A DNA stretch of 64,000 nt from Acidobacteriota bacterium (GCA_016710075.1 JADJLO010000022.1:1-64000), one strand, 5' to 3'; numbered from the stretch's first letter, positions 17,222 through 26,990 are shown. The notes: generated from the letters alone by a model not told the origin. Numbers and translations: made by a program.

Positions 17222-18889
17222 TCAGCCGATCCTGATACCGAGGCTTTCAAGAAATTTTGTAGGTTTCTCACCTCCGATGAGAGCGAAGACGTAATCATTT
17301 TTGACGCGAGCGATCTCACTGGCGGAAGTGGGATCGCGTTCCGATGCTTTCATGAGCAGGACTTCATCGGATTTAATCTCTTTGATGGTCTGGCCGAAGC
17401 AGGCATTGATTCTGCCTTCATCGATGCACTCATAGGCCAGCATCTTGTTGCCGAGTTTGAGATCGCTCTTGAAATTGCTTCTGATGACGAGAGTCACGAC
17501 ATTATCGCGCCAGCCGACAATTCTGGCGCCGTCTTCGGATCGGAAAGCGGCAAGATCGATGGCAGCCTCGACGGCGGAGTTTCCGGCTCCGACAACGATG
17601 AGATGCTTTCCTGAATAATCGTTGGGGTCGGTCAGTTTGAATTTTACCTTATCGTCTTCTGAAGGCTGGGGAGCGGTTTTTTCGGCGAAGCGGGCGCCGC
17701 ATTCGATGCAGAATTTATTTTCGCTGACGCGTCCGGCGCCGCATTGGCTGCAGAATTGATTGGCCACAGTCGGGACAGACTCGACGCGCATCCTGAGATC
17801 CTCGCCCCTGACGTTCAGACGCATCGGTGTGCCGCGATTCCCGATGGCAAGAATGACCCGCCTTGCCGTGTATTTGATGAGCTGGCGGGTTCTCTCCTGC
17901 TGCGTTTCTACGACAAAACGGTCACCCTCGCGACTGATCTTCTTGCAACTTTCGAATTCATTGATCACGAGTCCATTCGATGAGACGGTACTCATCCATG
18001 ACTCGATCATCGTCTCTTTGGCGGATCCGGGGCCGTCAAGCCTGATTCCACCCTTGACGGACTGATCGGCGGGATTGAAATAGACGTACTTGCCGGCTTG
18101 ATAAGTCTGCTGAATGGTGGCCACGATCTGGTCCTGTTCGATGGCGATATATTTGAGCCCGCGCTGTTTTGCGATCGCCGTTGCCGAGAGGCCGGCCGGA
18201 CCGATGCCGATGACAGCAACGTCATAGTCAGCAGAGCCGCCCGGGGATTTTTTCAAATCCTCGACGATGTGATCGATGACTGCCCCGCCTTCATTGATGG
18301 CATTTTTTATCAACGGCACACCGGAGACATCGCCGATGAGGTAGATGCCGGGAACATTGGTCAGAAACTTCTGATCCCGTTGAGGCACCTTGCGCTCGGG
18401 AATTTTCTTGGTCGAATTGACCACGATGCAGGATTTGGGGACTGTCGGACATTCGACCTGGCAGCTCGTGTCCTCCATGCATTGTTCGACGGCAATGGGA
18501 GTCGCCTTGCCGTTGACAATAGCCAGGACATCGTGCGGACAGGCATCGACACAGGCGTGACAACCGATGCAGGTGGCGACATTGATCACCGGATGCGGAT
18601 AGGAAGGCCCTACAGGATTGACGATGACCGATTCCGAAAGTCCCGCGGTGCCTTTATCGGGAGGCGCAGGTTTCTGGGAAGCCCTGGATATTGCCGCCAG
18701 CACTTTGCCGCGGCTTCTTCTGGTGTCGACCACCACCAGAGCGAGTCCGGTGAAAAGAACCAGACACAAAGCTCCCGCCCAGCCGGCCGGCGGGACCGCG
18801 CCAAACCCTGGAGAGACAGTGGTCGCCATGCCTATGCCAAGAAGCACTAAAAGAAACAACGCGGCGATGATCAACTGTGTTCGCTTCAT
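17222..18889 (-). CDS. membrane-anchored ferredoxin-flavoprotein, YpdA-like reductase with zinc ribbon
   Basis: 555 residues. Two membrane helices lie at 6-27 and 36-54. A 2[4Fe-4S]-like region follows: C107, C110, C113, C117 (CIGCHACVDACP), then C137, C143, C147, C154. A stretch GIYLIGDVSGVPLIKNAINE at 181-200 normally ends a flavoprotein but here precedes the FAD loop GIGPAG at 228-233. A zinc ribbon (CSQC...CIEC) sits near 378-397, then the NAD(P) loop GAGNSAVEAA near 436. The ending NDYVFALIGGEKP..FLESLGI matches YpdA, the bacillithiol-disulfide reductase type of flavoprotein. It should move electrons between NAD(P)H, flavin and iron-sulfur centres at the inner face of the membrane. Its substrate is unknown. 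Neighbours encode cytochromes, so it may feed electrons to them. Confidence 0.85.
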   Translation of the reverse strand: MKRTQLIIAALFLLVLLGIGMATTVSPGFGAVPPAGWAGALCLVLFTGLALVVVDTRRSRGKVLAAISRASQKPAPPDKGTAGLSESVIVNPVGPSYPHPVINVATCIGCHACVDACPHDVLAIVNGKATPIAVEQCMEDTSCQVECPTVPKSCIVVNSTKKIPERKVPQRDQKFLTNVPGIYLIGDVSGVPLIKNAINEGGAVIDHIVEDLKKSPGGSADYDVAVIGIGPAGLSATAIAKQRGLKYIAIEQDQIVATIQQTYQAGKYVYFNPADQSVKGGIRLDGPGSAKETMIESWMSTVSSNGLVINEFESCKKISREGDRFVVETQQERTRQLIKYTARRVILAIGNRGTPMRLNVRGEDLRMRVESVPTVANQFCSQCGAGRVSENKFCIECGARFAEKTAPQPSEDDKVKFKLTDPNDYSGKHLIVVGAGNSAVEAAIDLAAFRSEDGARIVGWRDNVVTLVIRSNFKSDLKLGNKMLAYECIDEGRINACFGQTIKEIKSDEVLLMKASERDPTSASEIARVKNDYVFALIGGEKPTKFLESLGIRIG

Positions 18890-18932
18890 AAAAGCTCTGT
18901 CGTGGAATGGTCTTTACGAGTTTAAAATGTTA

Positions 18933-20072
18933 TCAGGCCCTCTTGCGAATATCCATCCCGAGTTTTCCGCCGTTGAGATCAATGATGACTTCCGCGTTCG
19001 TCATCTGCTGAAAGGTCTCGAATGCCGCCTGTTCGATGGCGTTGATCAAACCGGAATGCAGGCCGCGTGCACCTGTGCCGCGCTTCCGGCTGCGATGGAT
19101 GATGTGATTGATGGCGTTTTCGGTAACTGTCAACTGGAGCCCCTCGATCTTGAATTCGCGAACGAATTGAGGAAGCACATTGTCGTGTAAAATTCTCTTC
19201 AAGGTTTCAGCGGGCAGCGCCTGGAACCTGACGATGCGCGCAAACCTTCCCATCAATTCGGGCAGAAAACCGTAGCGCTGAAAAATTTCTATCTCTTCAA
19301 GCACAGGTGAGCCGGCTTCGGCTTGATCCTTTTTGTCGCGAAAGCCTATGGACTTGCCCTGCGATCTGGTGATCTCATCAATCCCCGAAAATGTTCCGCA
19401 GGCGATGAATGGGATGTCTCTTGTTGACAAAGGCGCGCGCTGGCCGAATGCGGAATAGCCATAATCCATGGGGATCATAATGTCTGTGCCTTCGACGATC
19501 TTGAGCAGTTCGCGCTGGACGCCGTAACCGGAGACGTCCTTGGTGGTTCCCTCGCCCGCAAATCGCGAATTGCTCGTCGATGATGCGAGTTTGTCGAATT
19601 CGTCAAGGCAGACAATGCCGCAGGAGGCCATCAGCAGATTGCCTTCGGCCGCATAGAGCAGTCGCGTCAGAATGGTGTTGACATCGTCCCCGATGTATCC
19701 GCTTTCGGTGAAACTGGTGACATCGACGATAACCGTCGGCAGTTGAAAAATCTGCTGGAAGAGCAGTTCGACGAGATATGTTTTTCCGCATCCGGTCGGT
19801 CCCACCAGCATCGTGTTCTGCTTGGGGGGAAGCTGTCTGCGGTTTTCGCCCTGCAGATGAAGCCTTTTGAGCCGCCGTATATGTCTGTAGGCCATCAGGG
19901 ACAGTGCACGGCGCGGTTCGTCCTGTCCCTTGTAGCCGAGCGGTTCGAGGCGGCCGGCGATCTCCTGAGGAGGAATCAAAGGCAGGCTGTTGATGAAGTC
20001 CCTGAATACTTCCTTCTCCCTGTCGGGGGGATCATAGATCTGTTCATTTCCGTCATTATCGATGTAGTCCAT
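18933..20072 (-). CDS. ClpX-like AAA+ unfoldase lacking the zinc-binding domain
   Basis: 379 residues from ATG 20072 with AAGGAGG upstream. Walker A GPTGCGKT is at 91-98, pore loop GYIGDD at 125-130, Walker B CLDEFD at 155-160 and sensor-2 GTGARG at 332-337. An SIGF segment at 241-244 sits where ClpX has the IGF loop that docks on ClpP. The N-terminal zinc-binding domain of housekeeping ClpX is absent; instead there are about 40 acidic residues. It should be a hexameric ATP-driven unfoldase, possibly delivering substrates to ClpP, with different adaptor choice from ClpX. Its tight place between the FHA-haem gene (40 bases) and the flavoprotein gene (44 bases) suggests a job in making or removing the neighbouring redox proteins. 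Confidence 0.85.
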   Translation of the reverse strand: MDYIDNDGNEQIYDPPDREKEVFRDFINSLPLIPPQEIAGRLEPLGYKGQDEPRRALSLMAYRHIRRLKRLHLQGENRRQLPPKQNTMLVGPTGCGKTYLVELLFQQIFQLPTVIVDVTSFTESGYIGDDVNTILTRLLYAAEGNLLMASCGIVCLDEFDKLASSTSNSRFAGEGTTKDVSGYGVQRELLKIVEGTDIMIPMDYGYSAFGQRAPLSTRDIPFIACGTFSGIDEITRSQGKSIGFRDKKDQAEAGSPVLEEIEIFQRYGFLPELMGRFARIVRFQALPAETLKRILHDNVLPQFVREFKIEGLQLTVTENAINHIIHRSRKRGTGARGLHSGLINAIEQAAFETFQQMTNAEVIIDLNGGKLGMDIRKRA

Positions 20073-20111
20073 CGCGGCGCCTCCTTATGAATGACGAGTA
20101 GGATGAAAGCT

Positions 20112-21620
20112 TCATCTTTCCATTCTTCGCAGGCTGGCTCGCAGTTCCCTCTCTTCGCCGTGCTGGGAATGGCAGGTGACACAGAGAGCGCCATTCAATG
20201 GCGCAGCGCCCAGGCGCATCCGTATCTGATCATCGGCGAGCCGCGCGTTTGATGCAATGGAAGCCGCTTGTGTTGCGCTGGTTCCGTGACAATTCGCGCA
20301 GGACTCGCGGATTCCACGCGTCAGCGAATCGCCGGCGAACCCTGCAACATGACAATCCGTGCAATTGCTTCTTCCCTGCCCTCTGCCGGCCACGTGAACC
20401 AGATGAAATTGCTCCCTGGCATTGAACTGCGAAGTCGAACCGGGGAGCCCACGGCGTTCCCATTCAACCTGGGAGACATTGTCCCAGATCCATTTCCCAT
20501 CTTTGACAGGATATCCGAATGTCCCTCCGTGAGGCGTATTCAACGGCTTGCCCGTGAGCGGCGAGACATACCCGCTGCCGTTCTGATGACAGCCTGTGCA
20601 GGCGAGATTGGCCACCAGACCCGGTTGGAAAGACCTGCCCTGATGTTCGGAATGGCAGGAGGAGCAGCTTAATCCGACCTTGAGATGCTTTTCAGAAATC
20701 CGTGAGTGAAATGAGTCTGTCGTGTGGCACGAGGCGCAATTCCGGTCCATCGAAGCCCTGATTGAATGGCAGGTGGTACAGGATCCCGAATTGACATTCC
20801 TGGCGATCACCGGCTTTATCGAAAAATCAGAGCGGGCGTGTGCAACCGAAAGCGCTCCGGGCGAATAGGCGTCCTTGAAGAAAAGAAGGGCCAGCAGCGA
20901 GAGGATGCCGACAATCAAGCCTCCCCAGACGAAAAGGGATGTCGGCCATGACCGCTCCAGATCGCGCGTCGGAGACCAGTTGAACTGGGCCTTGCCAAGG
21001 CGAGGCCTGGTCCTGGGCATCAGTGGAGATTCCGAAAAGAGCTTGCCTGCTTCGCGCTTGCGTTTATCCCAGAAGACTTTCAGCGCCTGAGCTTCGTTCG
21101 GAACGAGCATGCCTGTCAGCATCCCCGTGCCGCTCAAACGTCGAGTCCCGCCGGGAGTGGATTTCTGACGCTGATGTTTTGCCAGATCCCCAGGGTCGAG
21201 CCTGACTGTCCTGCCCTCCTCGGCGGAGATGCCCGGCTGTGTTGGCTGACCTGTGGGCTGACCTGTGGTCGCCTCCACAGGCAGAGGATTGACCGTCATC
21301 TCAACATCGATCCGAATGCCGCCTTTACCCCCTGATATGTATCTTGGGTAAAGAAAGAACGGTCCTATCTGTATCAGATCACCATCGGCAACCGGAGTCT
21401 GATCAATCTGCTCGCCGTTGAGCAGCGTTCCATTGGCCTCGGAGAGATTGAATACCCAATAATCCCCGCGGACCTCTTTGATGCCGGCGTGAGTTCGTGA
21501 GACAGTCGGGTGGTTCAGCGCCAGATCGTTGCCGATCAGGCGACCGATCGTCAGTCCCTCACTCTCGATCTCCACCGCATCAAGATTGAGGTCTTTTCTG
21601 ATAACGACGAACTTGCTCAT
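20112..21620 (-). CDS. FHA domain-TM-heptaheme cytochrome fusion
   Basis: 502 residues from ATG 21620; a longer in-frame start at 21749 would overlap the previous gene and adds nothing recognisable. Residues 1-98 are a forkhead-associated domain (GRLIGNDLAL, SRTHAGI, NGTLLNGEQI), which binds phosphothreonine. A low-complexity linker rich in Pro, Gln and Arg/Lys follows, then one membrane helix at 228-248 and a C-terminal cytochrome with seven CxxCH sites: 281-285, 295-299, 319-323, 341-345, 420-424, 441-445 and 480-484. There is no signal peptide, so the FHA part should stay in the cytoplasm with the haems outside. This is an unusual way to couple a phosphoprotein signal to a periplasmic electron carrier. 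It is the second gene of the cluster. Confidence 0.87.
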   Translation of the reverse strand: MSKFVVIRKDLNLDAVEIESEGLTIGRLIGNDLALNHPTVSRTHAGIKEVRGDYWVFNLSEANGTLLNGEQIDQTPVADGDLIQIGPFFLYPRYISGGKGGIRIDVEMTVNPLPVEATTGQPTGQPTQPGISAEEGRTVRLDPGDLAKHQRQKSTPGGTRRLSGTGMLTGMLVPNEAQALKVFWDKRKREAGKLFSESPLMPRTRPRLGKAQFNWSPTRDLERSWPTSLFVWGGLIVGILSLLALLFFKDAYSPGALSVAHARSDFSIKPVIARNVNSGSCTTCHSIRASMDRNCASCHTTDSFHSRISEKHLKVGLSCSSCHSEHQGRSFQPGLVANLACTGCHQNGSGYVSPLTGKPLNTPHGGTFGYPVKDGKWIWDNVSQVEWERRGLPGSTSQFNAREQFHLVHVAGRGQGRSNCTDCHVAGFAGDSLTRGIRESCANCHGTSATQAASIASNARLADDQIRMRLGAAPLNGALCVTCHSQHGEERELRASLRRMER

Positions 21621-21658
21621 AGGAATATCAGGGCCGGACAGACCGGCTTCAATCGAGC

Positions 21659-24113
21659 TCACCTCGCTGCAAAATATACGACCTGAATCAGATGCACGAC
21701 CATCAAAGCCAGCATCAGCGAAGTGAAAATCACGTGCGGCGCGAGCCACAGCTTTAACAATTGATGCAGATAAATAAGGGCATCGACTCTTCTGATCGTG
21801 ACAGCTTTTTCCAGGGCGCTATCGAAATTCTTACGGTCGGCGCCGCTCAGTCCTGCCGCAATCCTGCTGTATCTGAGCTTTGTATCCTCGATCAGCCGGC
21901 TCAGTTCTTCTCTTCTGAAATACTGCCTCAAGAGAAATCCGATGGAGAGCGTGCCCGGGAGCACATTTTTTTGAATCAGGCTTCTCGTTTCATTGGATGA
22001 GGCAGCCATGACGGCGCCAATCTCGTCGCCGAGTTCTTCGCGCCGGCCCGTGAGATCTTCAATCAGCAGCGGGTTGCCTTCGAGCCTCGTCAGCAGCCTG
22101 GGCACGAAGTAATAGATCAGGATTCCGAACAACCCGGTGAGCACCACCAGATCGAAGCTGATCATCAATGCAGTTGTCAGCGCGCCTCCAGACGTCCTGC
22201 CTCCATGAAGCAGAAGCAGAATTCCGGCAATGACGCCGAGATAGCTGTGCGCCAGCATCCAGAATCGCAAAGGCCATGCGCGCTTTTTTGTAGATCCTGC
22301 GACGCACTGGATAAGTCATGACACCCGCAACTCCGATCAGCCCGACAATTCCGGTGATCCACCTGAGATCGAGCCAGGATCCGACAAGCGGCGTTTCCAG
22401 TCCATAGCGGAACATGCCCAGAATGGTCAGGGCGGTCAGAATGATTGTGGCAAGCAGGCCAATCACGTGGGCGATGGTACGTGCCAACTCCCTGTGGGAG
22501 GTGTGTCTCAGAACAGCGTGCGTCGAATCCTTGAAAGCAAGGCTTTCGATGTTTCTGATTTCGCTGAAATAGATCCTCGGATCGACACGCAGAAGCGCTC
22601 CTGTCGGACAATTCTCTTCGCAACTGTAAGCCTGCCGGGCGGCGCCGTCTGGATTGAGGCCGGTTCCGGCGCAGAGGTTGCATTTCACTGCAAGCAGGTC
22701 GTCCGTCTGTTCGACAGCCTTCGGCAGCGGATCCGGGCTCAGTCGAAACCAGCTCTTCAATCCCGTGGGCTGGGGTGGATTTTTCGCCTTTCTGGGGACC
22801 ATCGAGATGGCGTTGTAAGGGCACTGCGTGGCGCAGTCAGCACAGCCGATGCAGGTCTTGTGATCGATATCGACCTGTCCACCCGGAAATCTTCCGATCG
22901 CTCCGGTCGGACAGCCGGTGAGACATTCGGGATCCTTGCAATGCATGCAGACTGATGGAGCGAAGATGCTCTGAAACCCTGAGCCGGCTTTCAGTGATTC
23001 GGGCCTTGTGATGTGAATTCCGCGCCGCAGCAGCCTCGATTGTCCATGCACCTGATGACAGGCCATTGAGCAGTTTCCGCACCTGACGCACATCTCCATG
23101 TCCATCACCAGAAGATTGGTCGCCTCGACCAGGCCGGTTTCGATCAAATCTTCCTGCGCCCTCGCAATCGGGAAAGGCTGCCTGCTGCGTGTCAGATCCT
23201 CGTCGGTTGTCGGGCGGGTGAAGGCCAGAAGCAGGGTCTCGCGCAACTCCGGATACTGCCGCAACTGCGATAGCGATATCTCAAGAACCTCGCACCGCCC
23301 GAGGAGCGTGCAATTCTGTTCCCATTCCCTGTCACGGGTTATCGCCTCGACGCCAAAACAGTGCCACTTTCCGGAATAGATTTCTCCGGATTTCGCATTC
23401 CAGTTGCGGCTTTCACTGTCGGTTATGCCGATGTGGGTGACTTCAGTTCGCGGCGCCAGACGAGCCCAGCCGGACCTGAGCAGATAGAGATTCCTGATCT
23501 GCTCGCCGGCCCTGTAAAGAACATGGTTTTTGGTGTAGACCCGGAACCGGGATATGGATTCGAGATTTTTGACCGCCTCATCACTCAGCTCAGTGAAGGA
23601 CTTGATCTCCTTGATCGTTGCGGCGCGACCGTGACGCCTGAATGTATTGTCGAGATACTCACCGAATTTCGGCAGTTTTCTCAGCAATCGAAGGGCGGGC
23701 CGTTGAACCTCCAGAACCTTCACCGACTGACCTTCCGGAGCGCAAACCGTCGCCGCTCGCGGCACTCCGGCAAGCACCGAAAGCTCTCCGAATTGAACTC
23801 CCTCGGGAATCTCCGAGATTTTTTTCAACCTGCCGTCATCAGTGGAGAGCACATCCGCACTCCCCGATACGATGATGTAAAAATTATTGCCTCCCCAGTC
23901 TCCCTCACGGACTATCACTTCGCCGGGACTATATTCGAGCAGCCGAATATACGGGCCGACCTTTTTGCCGTTGTAGTTGCGCCCGTAGACGATAACCTCC
24001 AGATCGATTTCATACGCGAAATGGCCGTCGTGCTTCGCCGTCAGGTCGGAGATAGAACCGATCCCCTCGATGGCTTTGAGCACCTCGCTGTGTTTGGTTA
24101 TCTCATGCGGCAT
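21659..24113 (-). CDS. tandem cNMP-binding, 4x[4Fe-4S] ferredoxin, multi-TM protein, frameshifted
   Basis: Residues 60-170 and 185-310 are two cyclic-nucleotide-binding-like beta barrels (GELSVLAGVPRAATV is the phosphate-binding cassette of the first). Then comes a polyferredoxin of NrfC/DMSO-reductase-B type: CVRCGNCSMACH, CMHCKDPECLTGCP, CIGCADCATQCP and CNLC...CEENCP. Membrane helices begin near 560. After YPVRRRIYKK the frame fails in an A6 run (T6 at 22284-22289); with one A fewer it continues KRAWPLRFWMLAHSYLGVIAG and adds several helices ending VYFAAR at 21659, about 817 residues in all. The continuation is clearly the same protein. Electron transfer from the cytoplasmic clusters to the membrane, gated by cNMP or other ligands, is inferred. 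First gene of the redox cluster, 17 bases after a peptidase gene. Confidence 0.82.
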
Positions 24114-24129
24114 GGCGTATACAGATCAA

Positions 24130-25491
24130 CTACCTTGAACTGAACAGGTCGCGATCGAACTGCGCAGGATTGCCGATCGCTGCAAAATGAAAATTCTTGA
24201 GGTATTTTCTGGTCACCCGCTGAATGTCTTCGGGCGTGACCTTGTTGACTTCATCGATCCATGACTGAAGCCTTCGCCACCCTCCACCGAGCAGTTCATA
24301 TTCGGCGAGCCTCGCAGCCTGGGCATCGTTCGTCTCCAGTTTCTGGTAATACTGCGTCAGGAAGCCTCCGACTATCATCCTCAATGGCTCCTTCAAAAGT
24401 ATCTGGCGCCTGAGAAAATCTATCTGATCGAACATCACCCTGATAGCTTCATTAGGTTTGGGGGTGGTCACCGAAATGTACCCTGAATTTGCACTGTTTG
24501 AAAGCAGTGTGGCATCGGCGCCGTATGTCAGGTTCCTCTTGACCCTCACTTCCTGAAAGAAAAGCTGCTGAAGAATATTGATGGAGACCGACAGTGCCGG
24601 ATAATCCGGATGATTGAGCGGCGGAGTCGCAAAGGTGCCGCGAATATAATTCGTCGCTACCGGCTTGTCGACGATTTCGAATTCGGACTTTGCCGCATTT
24701 GCAAATTCGGGCATCGGCTCGATGGCATAGCTGCCTTTTCTCAACCTGCCGAAACCTGTTTCGATCTTCTGCCGGATATCTTCCTTGTTAATGTCTCCGA
24801 CGATGACGACGAGCATCCTCGAGCCTTCGAGAATAGTCGAGTGATGCGCTTTGAGGTCCGCGGCAGTTAGCCGGCTCATGGTCTCAACCGTTCCGCTGGG
24901 AGGGTTGAAATATGGATGTGCGCGAAAGAGCATGTTGCTGCTCAGGAGCGCGACCTGCGATTCCGGATTGTCATTCTGCTGGCGAAGCCCGTTGACTATT
25001 TGATCGCGCGCCAGCGCCACATCCTTCTCATCAAAAAGCGGATTGAGAAGAATATCCTCCAGTATCCGCCATGACCTTTCGAAATTCTGCCGCACACAGC
25101 GCATCGCAACCACGCTGTAATCGAACCCGCCTGCCGAATCGATTATCGTGCCCATTCTCGCCAGTTCACGGTTGATCTGACTTTTGGAGAAGTTCTTCGT
25201 TCCCTGCCCGGCAACTTCCAGCATGAGCGTTTCTATGCCGGAGTTCTTCTCATTGGTATTTCTGGTGCCGCCGCGGAGGTAGATCTGCACCGCGACCACC
25301 TCATTGCCCTGGACCCGACGATGGATTGTCTTGACGCCATTGGCAATCTGAAAATCGTAGGTGTCAGCGGTTGCAGCGGCTTCGGGTGACTGAGCCGGTA
25401 CAAAAGTAAAAACCGGCAAAAGCAGTAACAGTGAACGGACAAGCGCCAGGCTGAACTTTTTCATGATGGTTGTTGAGTCGGTAATTTTCAT
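24130..25491 (-). CDS. M16 peptidase-like protein without the zinc motif
   Basis: 453 residues. ATG 25491 or the in-frame ATG 25464 are both possible; the latter gives a normal signal peptide (LALVRSLLLLLPVFTFVPAQS). It has the two-lobed M16 fold with the conserved R/Y tail region (YGADATLLSNS) in the second half. The HxxEH zinc site is replaced by IETLMLEVAGQG, so it should not be catalytic. Bacterial M16 pairs commonly consist of an active and an inactive subunit; the active partner is encoded directly upstream (2-base gap). Together they would form a periplasmic peptidase chamber that degrades short peptides. Probably cotranscribed with the redox cluster downstream, though a functional link is unproven. 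Confidence 0.88.
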   Translation of the reverse strand: MKITDSTTIMKKFSLALVRSLLLLLPVFTFVPAQSPEAAATADTYDFQIANGVKTIHRRVQGNEVVAVQIYLRGGTRNTNEKNSGIETLMLEVAGQGTKNFSKSQINRELARMGTIIDSAGGFDYSVVAMRCVRQNFERSWRILEDILLNPLFDEKDVALARDQIVNGLRQQNDNPESQVALLSSNMLFRAHPYFNPPSGTVETMSRLTAADLKAHHSTILEGSRMLVVIVGDINKEDIRQKIETGFGRLRKGSYAIEPMPEFANAAKSEFEIVDKPVATNYIRGTFATPPLNHPDYPALSVSINILQQLFFQEVRVKRNLTYGADATLLSNSANSGYISVTTPKPNEAIRVMFDQIDFLRRQILLKEPLRMIVGGFLTQYYQKLETNDAQAARLAEYELLGGGWRRLQSWIDEVNKVTPEDIQRVTRKYLKNFHFAAIGNPAQFDRDLFSSR

Positions 25492-25493
25492 TA

Positions 25494-26990
25494 TTAGGGC
25501 TTTCTTGCGCTCTTCTTTGCGGCGGGTTTTCCCTTGACCGGTTTCTTTGCTGCGGCGGGTGAAGACTTCGCCCCGGGTTTCGGCTCAACCTTGACGCCGG
25601 GGGCCTCATACCTCTTGAGCAGATCGCTTTCCGTGATGCCTGAACTTTGCTGATCTTTTTCAGAGATCAGAACCGCCACGACACGCGGCTTGTTGTGTAT
25701 GTACTTATCCACATATCTCTTGATATCCGCCCTTGTCACTTTTCGCAGATTATCAACATAACTCGCAAAATAATCGAGACCCGAGCTGGCCCACCAGAAA
25801 CTGACCGTGTGGGCATACTCGGACGGCTTTTCGCGACCATAAATCTCTTCAACATCGAGCAGGGTTTTGGCGCTTTCAAGCTCCTCGTCGGTGAAATAGT
25901 CCGGCGAATCGAACTGTTCGATCTGCAGATTAATCGCCTTGATCGCGTCTTTGAGCTTCTCAGGTGTCGTCTGAGCCTGAAGTGAAATCGGGCCGACATT
26001 CAACTGAGTGTAGTAATTGAATGCCGCGCCAGTTGTCAGCCCTGTATCCACCAGCTCCCTTGAGAACTTCGAGTTGGGCTGGCGCAGAATGAAGGAGAAG
26101 ACGTCGGCGGCGTAAGTCGCGGCCGCATCCGTATCGGTCGACGGTCCCTGAAAGCTGAACTGGATGGTCGGCGCATTGACGGGCTGATTGACGATTGCCG
26201 CCGTATCTGCCGTCATCGCCGGATGTCGCGGAACCGGGTCTTTCAAAAACGGGTCTTCTCCCCGTGCCCAGTCGCCGAAAATCTCTTCAGCCATCTTGAA
26301 AATTTCCTGACTGTTGACATCTCCCGAAACCACAACAGCCGAATTGTTGGGTATATAAAACTTGCGCTGAATCGTGCGCATCATCTCGGGCGTAGCCCTG
26401 GCCACGGTCTCCGGATTCCCCCCCGGATTCTTTCTCGACTGATATTTATACCAGAGCCTTGAATCGACCGCGTCGAGCAGATAGAAAAACGGATTCGACC
26501 GATGCTGCGCCAGCTCGTCAAGCACCACCTGAATCTCCTGATCGAGTTCCTGCTTGTCAAACAGCGGATACCTGATCGCATCTCGCATCATGATCATCGC
26601 TTCACGCGTGCCGTTTTTGATTGTCGTCGTAAAATAATTGACGACCTCCTCACGGGTCGTGGCGTTGCTGAGCATCCCGAGTTCGGCGGATTTGTCGTTG
26701 TACCCTTCAGCCTTTGATCGCTCATTCGTCTTGAAGAACATGTGCTCATAAAGGTGCGACAACCCATTGTATTCAGGCGTCTCAGTGTATGCACCGTTCT
26801 TGACCGCTATCTCAACCGTCACCAGCGGCACCGAACCGTTCTCGATCACTATCACCTACAAACCGTTCTTGAGCGTGATCATCTGCCACTGCGGCTTGGC
26901 CATCGACGCAGCGCCGTTTAACATTAACAATACCGACAACAATAGACCCATTGCCATCATTGCCGCGGCTCTGAATTTCCTGTTCCTCAC
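25494..26990 (-). CDS. M16 zinc peptidase, interrupted by an in-frame TAG
   Basis: The full frame opens at GTG 26990 (or ATG 26960) and encodes a signal peptide (AMGLLLSVLLMLNGAASMA) followed by the usual M16 opening ITLKNGL. Codon 45 (26856-26858) is TAG, and the frame then continues VIVIENGSVPLVTVEI without any shift. In homologues this position normally holds a charged residue such as Lys, so one AAG-to-TAG change explains it. Downstream is the HLYEHMFF zinc motif (HxxEH) with its later Glu, and a C-terminus rich in Lys, Ala and Pro. Without readthrough the mature enzyme would lack its export signal. Sequence error, recent loss or stop suppression are all possible. It is the active partner of the following M16 gene. 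Confidence 0.8.

Noticed and set aside
22284..22289. Programmed -1 frameshift at the A-run in the cNMP-ferredoxin gene
   Set aside because: Joining the frames needs a +1 shift (or loss of one A), not -1, and no downstream pseudoknot is evident; a homopolymer error is simpler.
26856..26858. Selenocysteine or pyrrolysine at the in-frame stop of the M16 gene
   Set aside because: The stop is TAG, not TGA, so selenocysteine is out; the site is not catalytic and there is no sign of pyl genes here. A base error or point mutation is enough.
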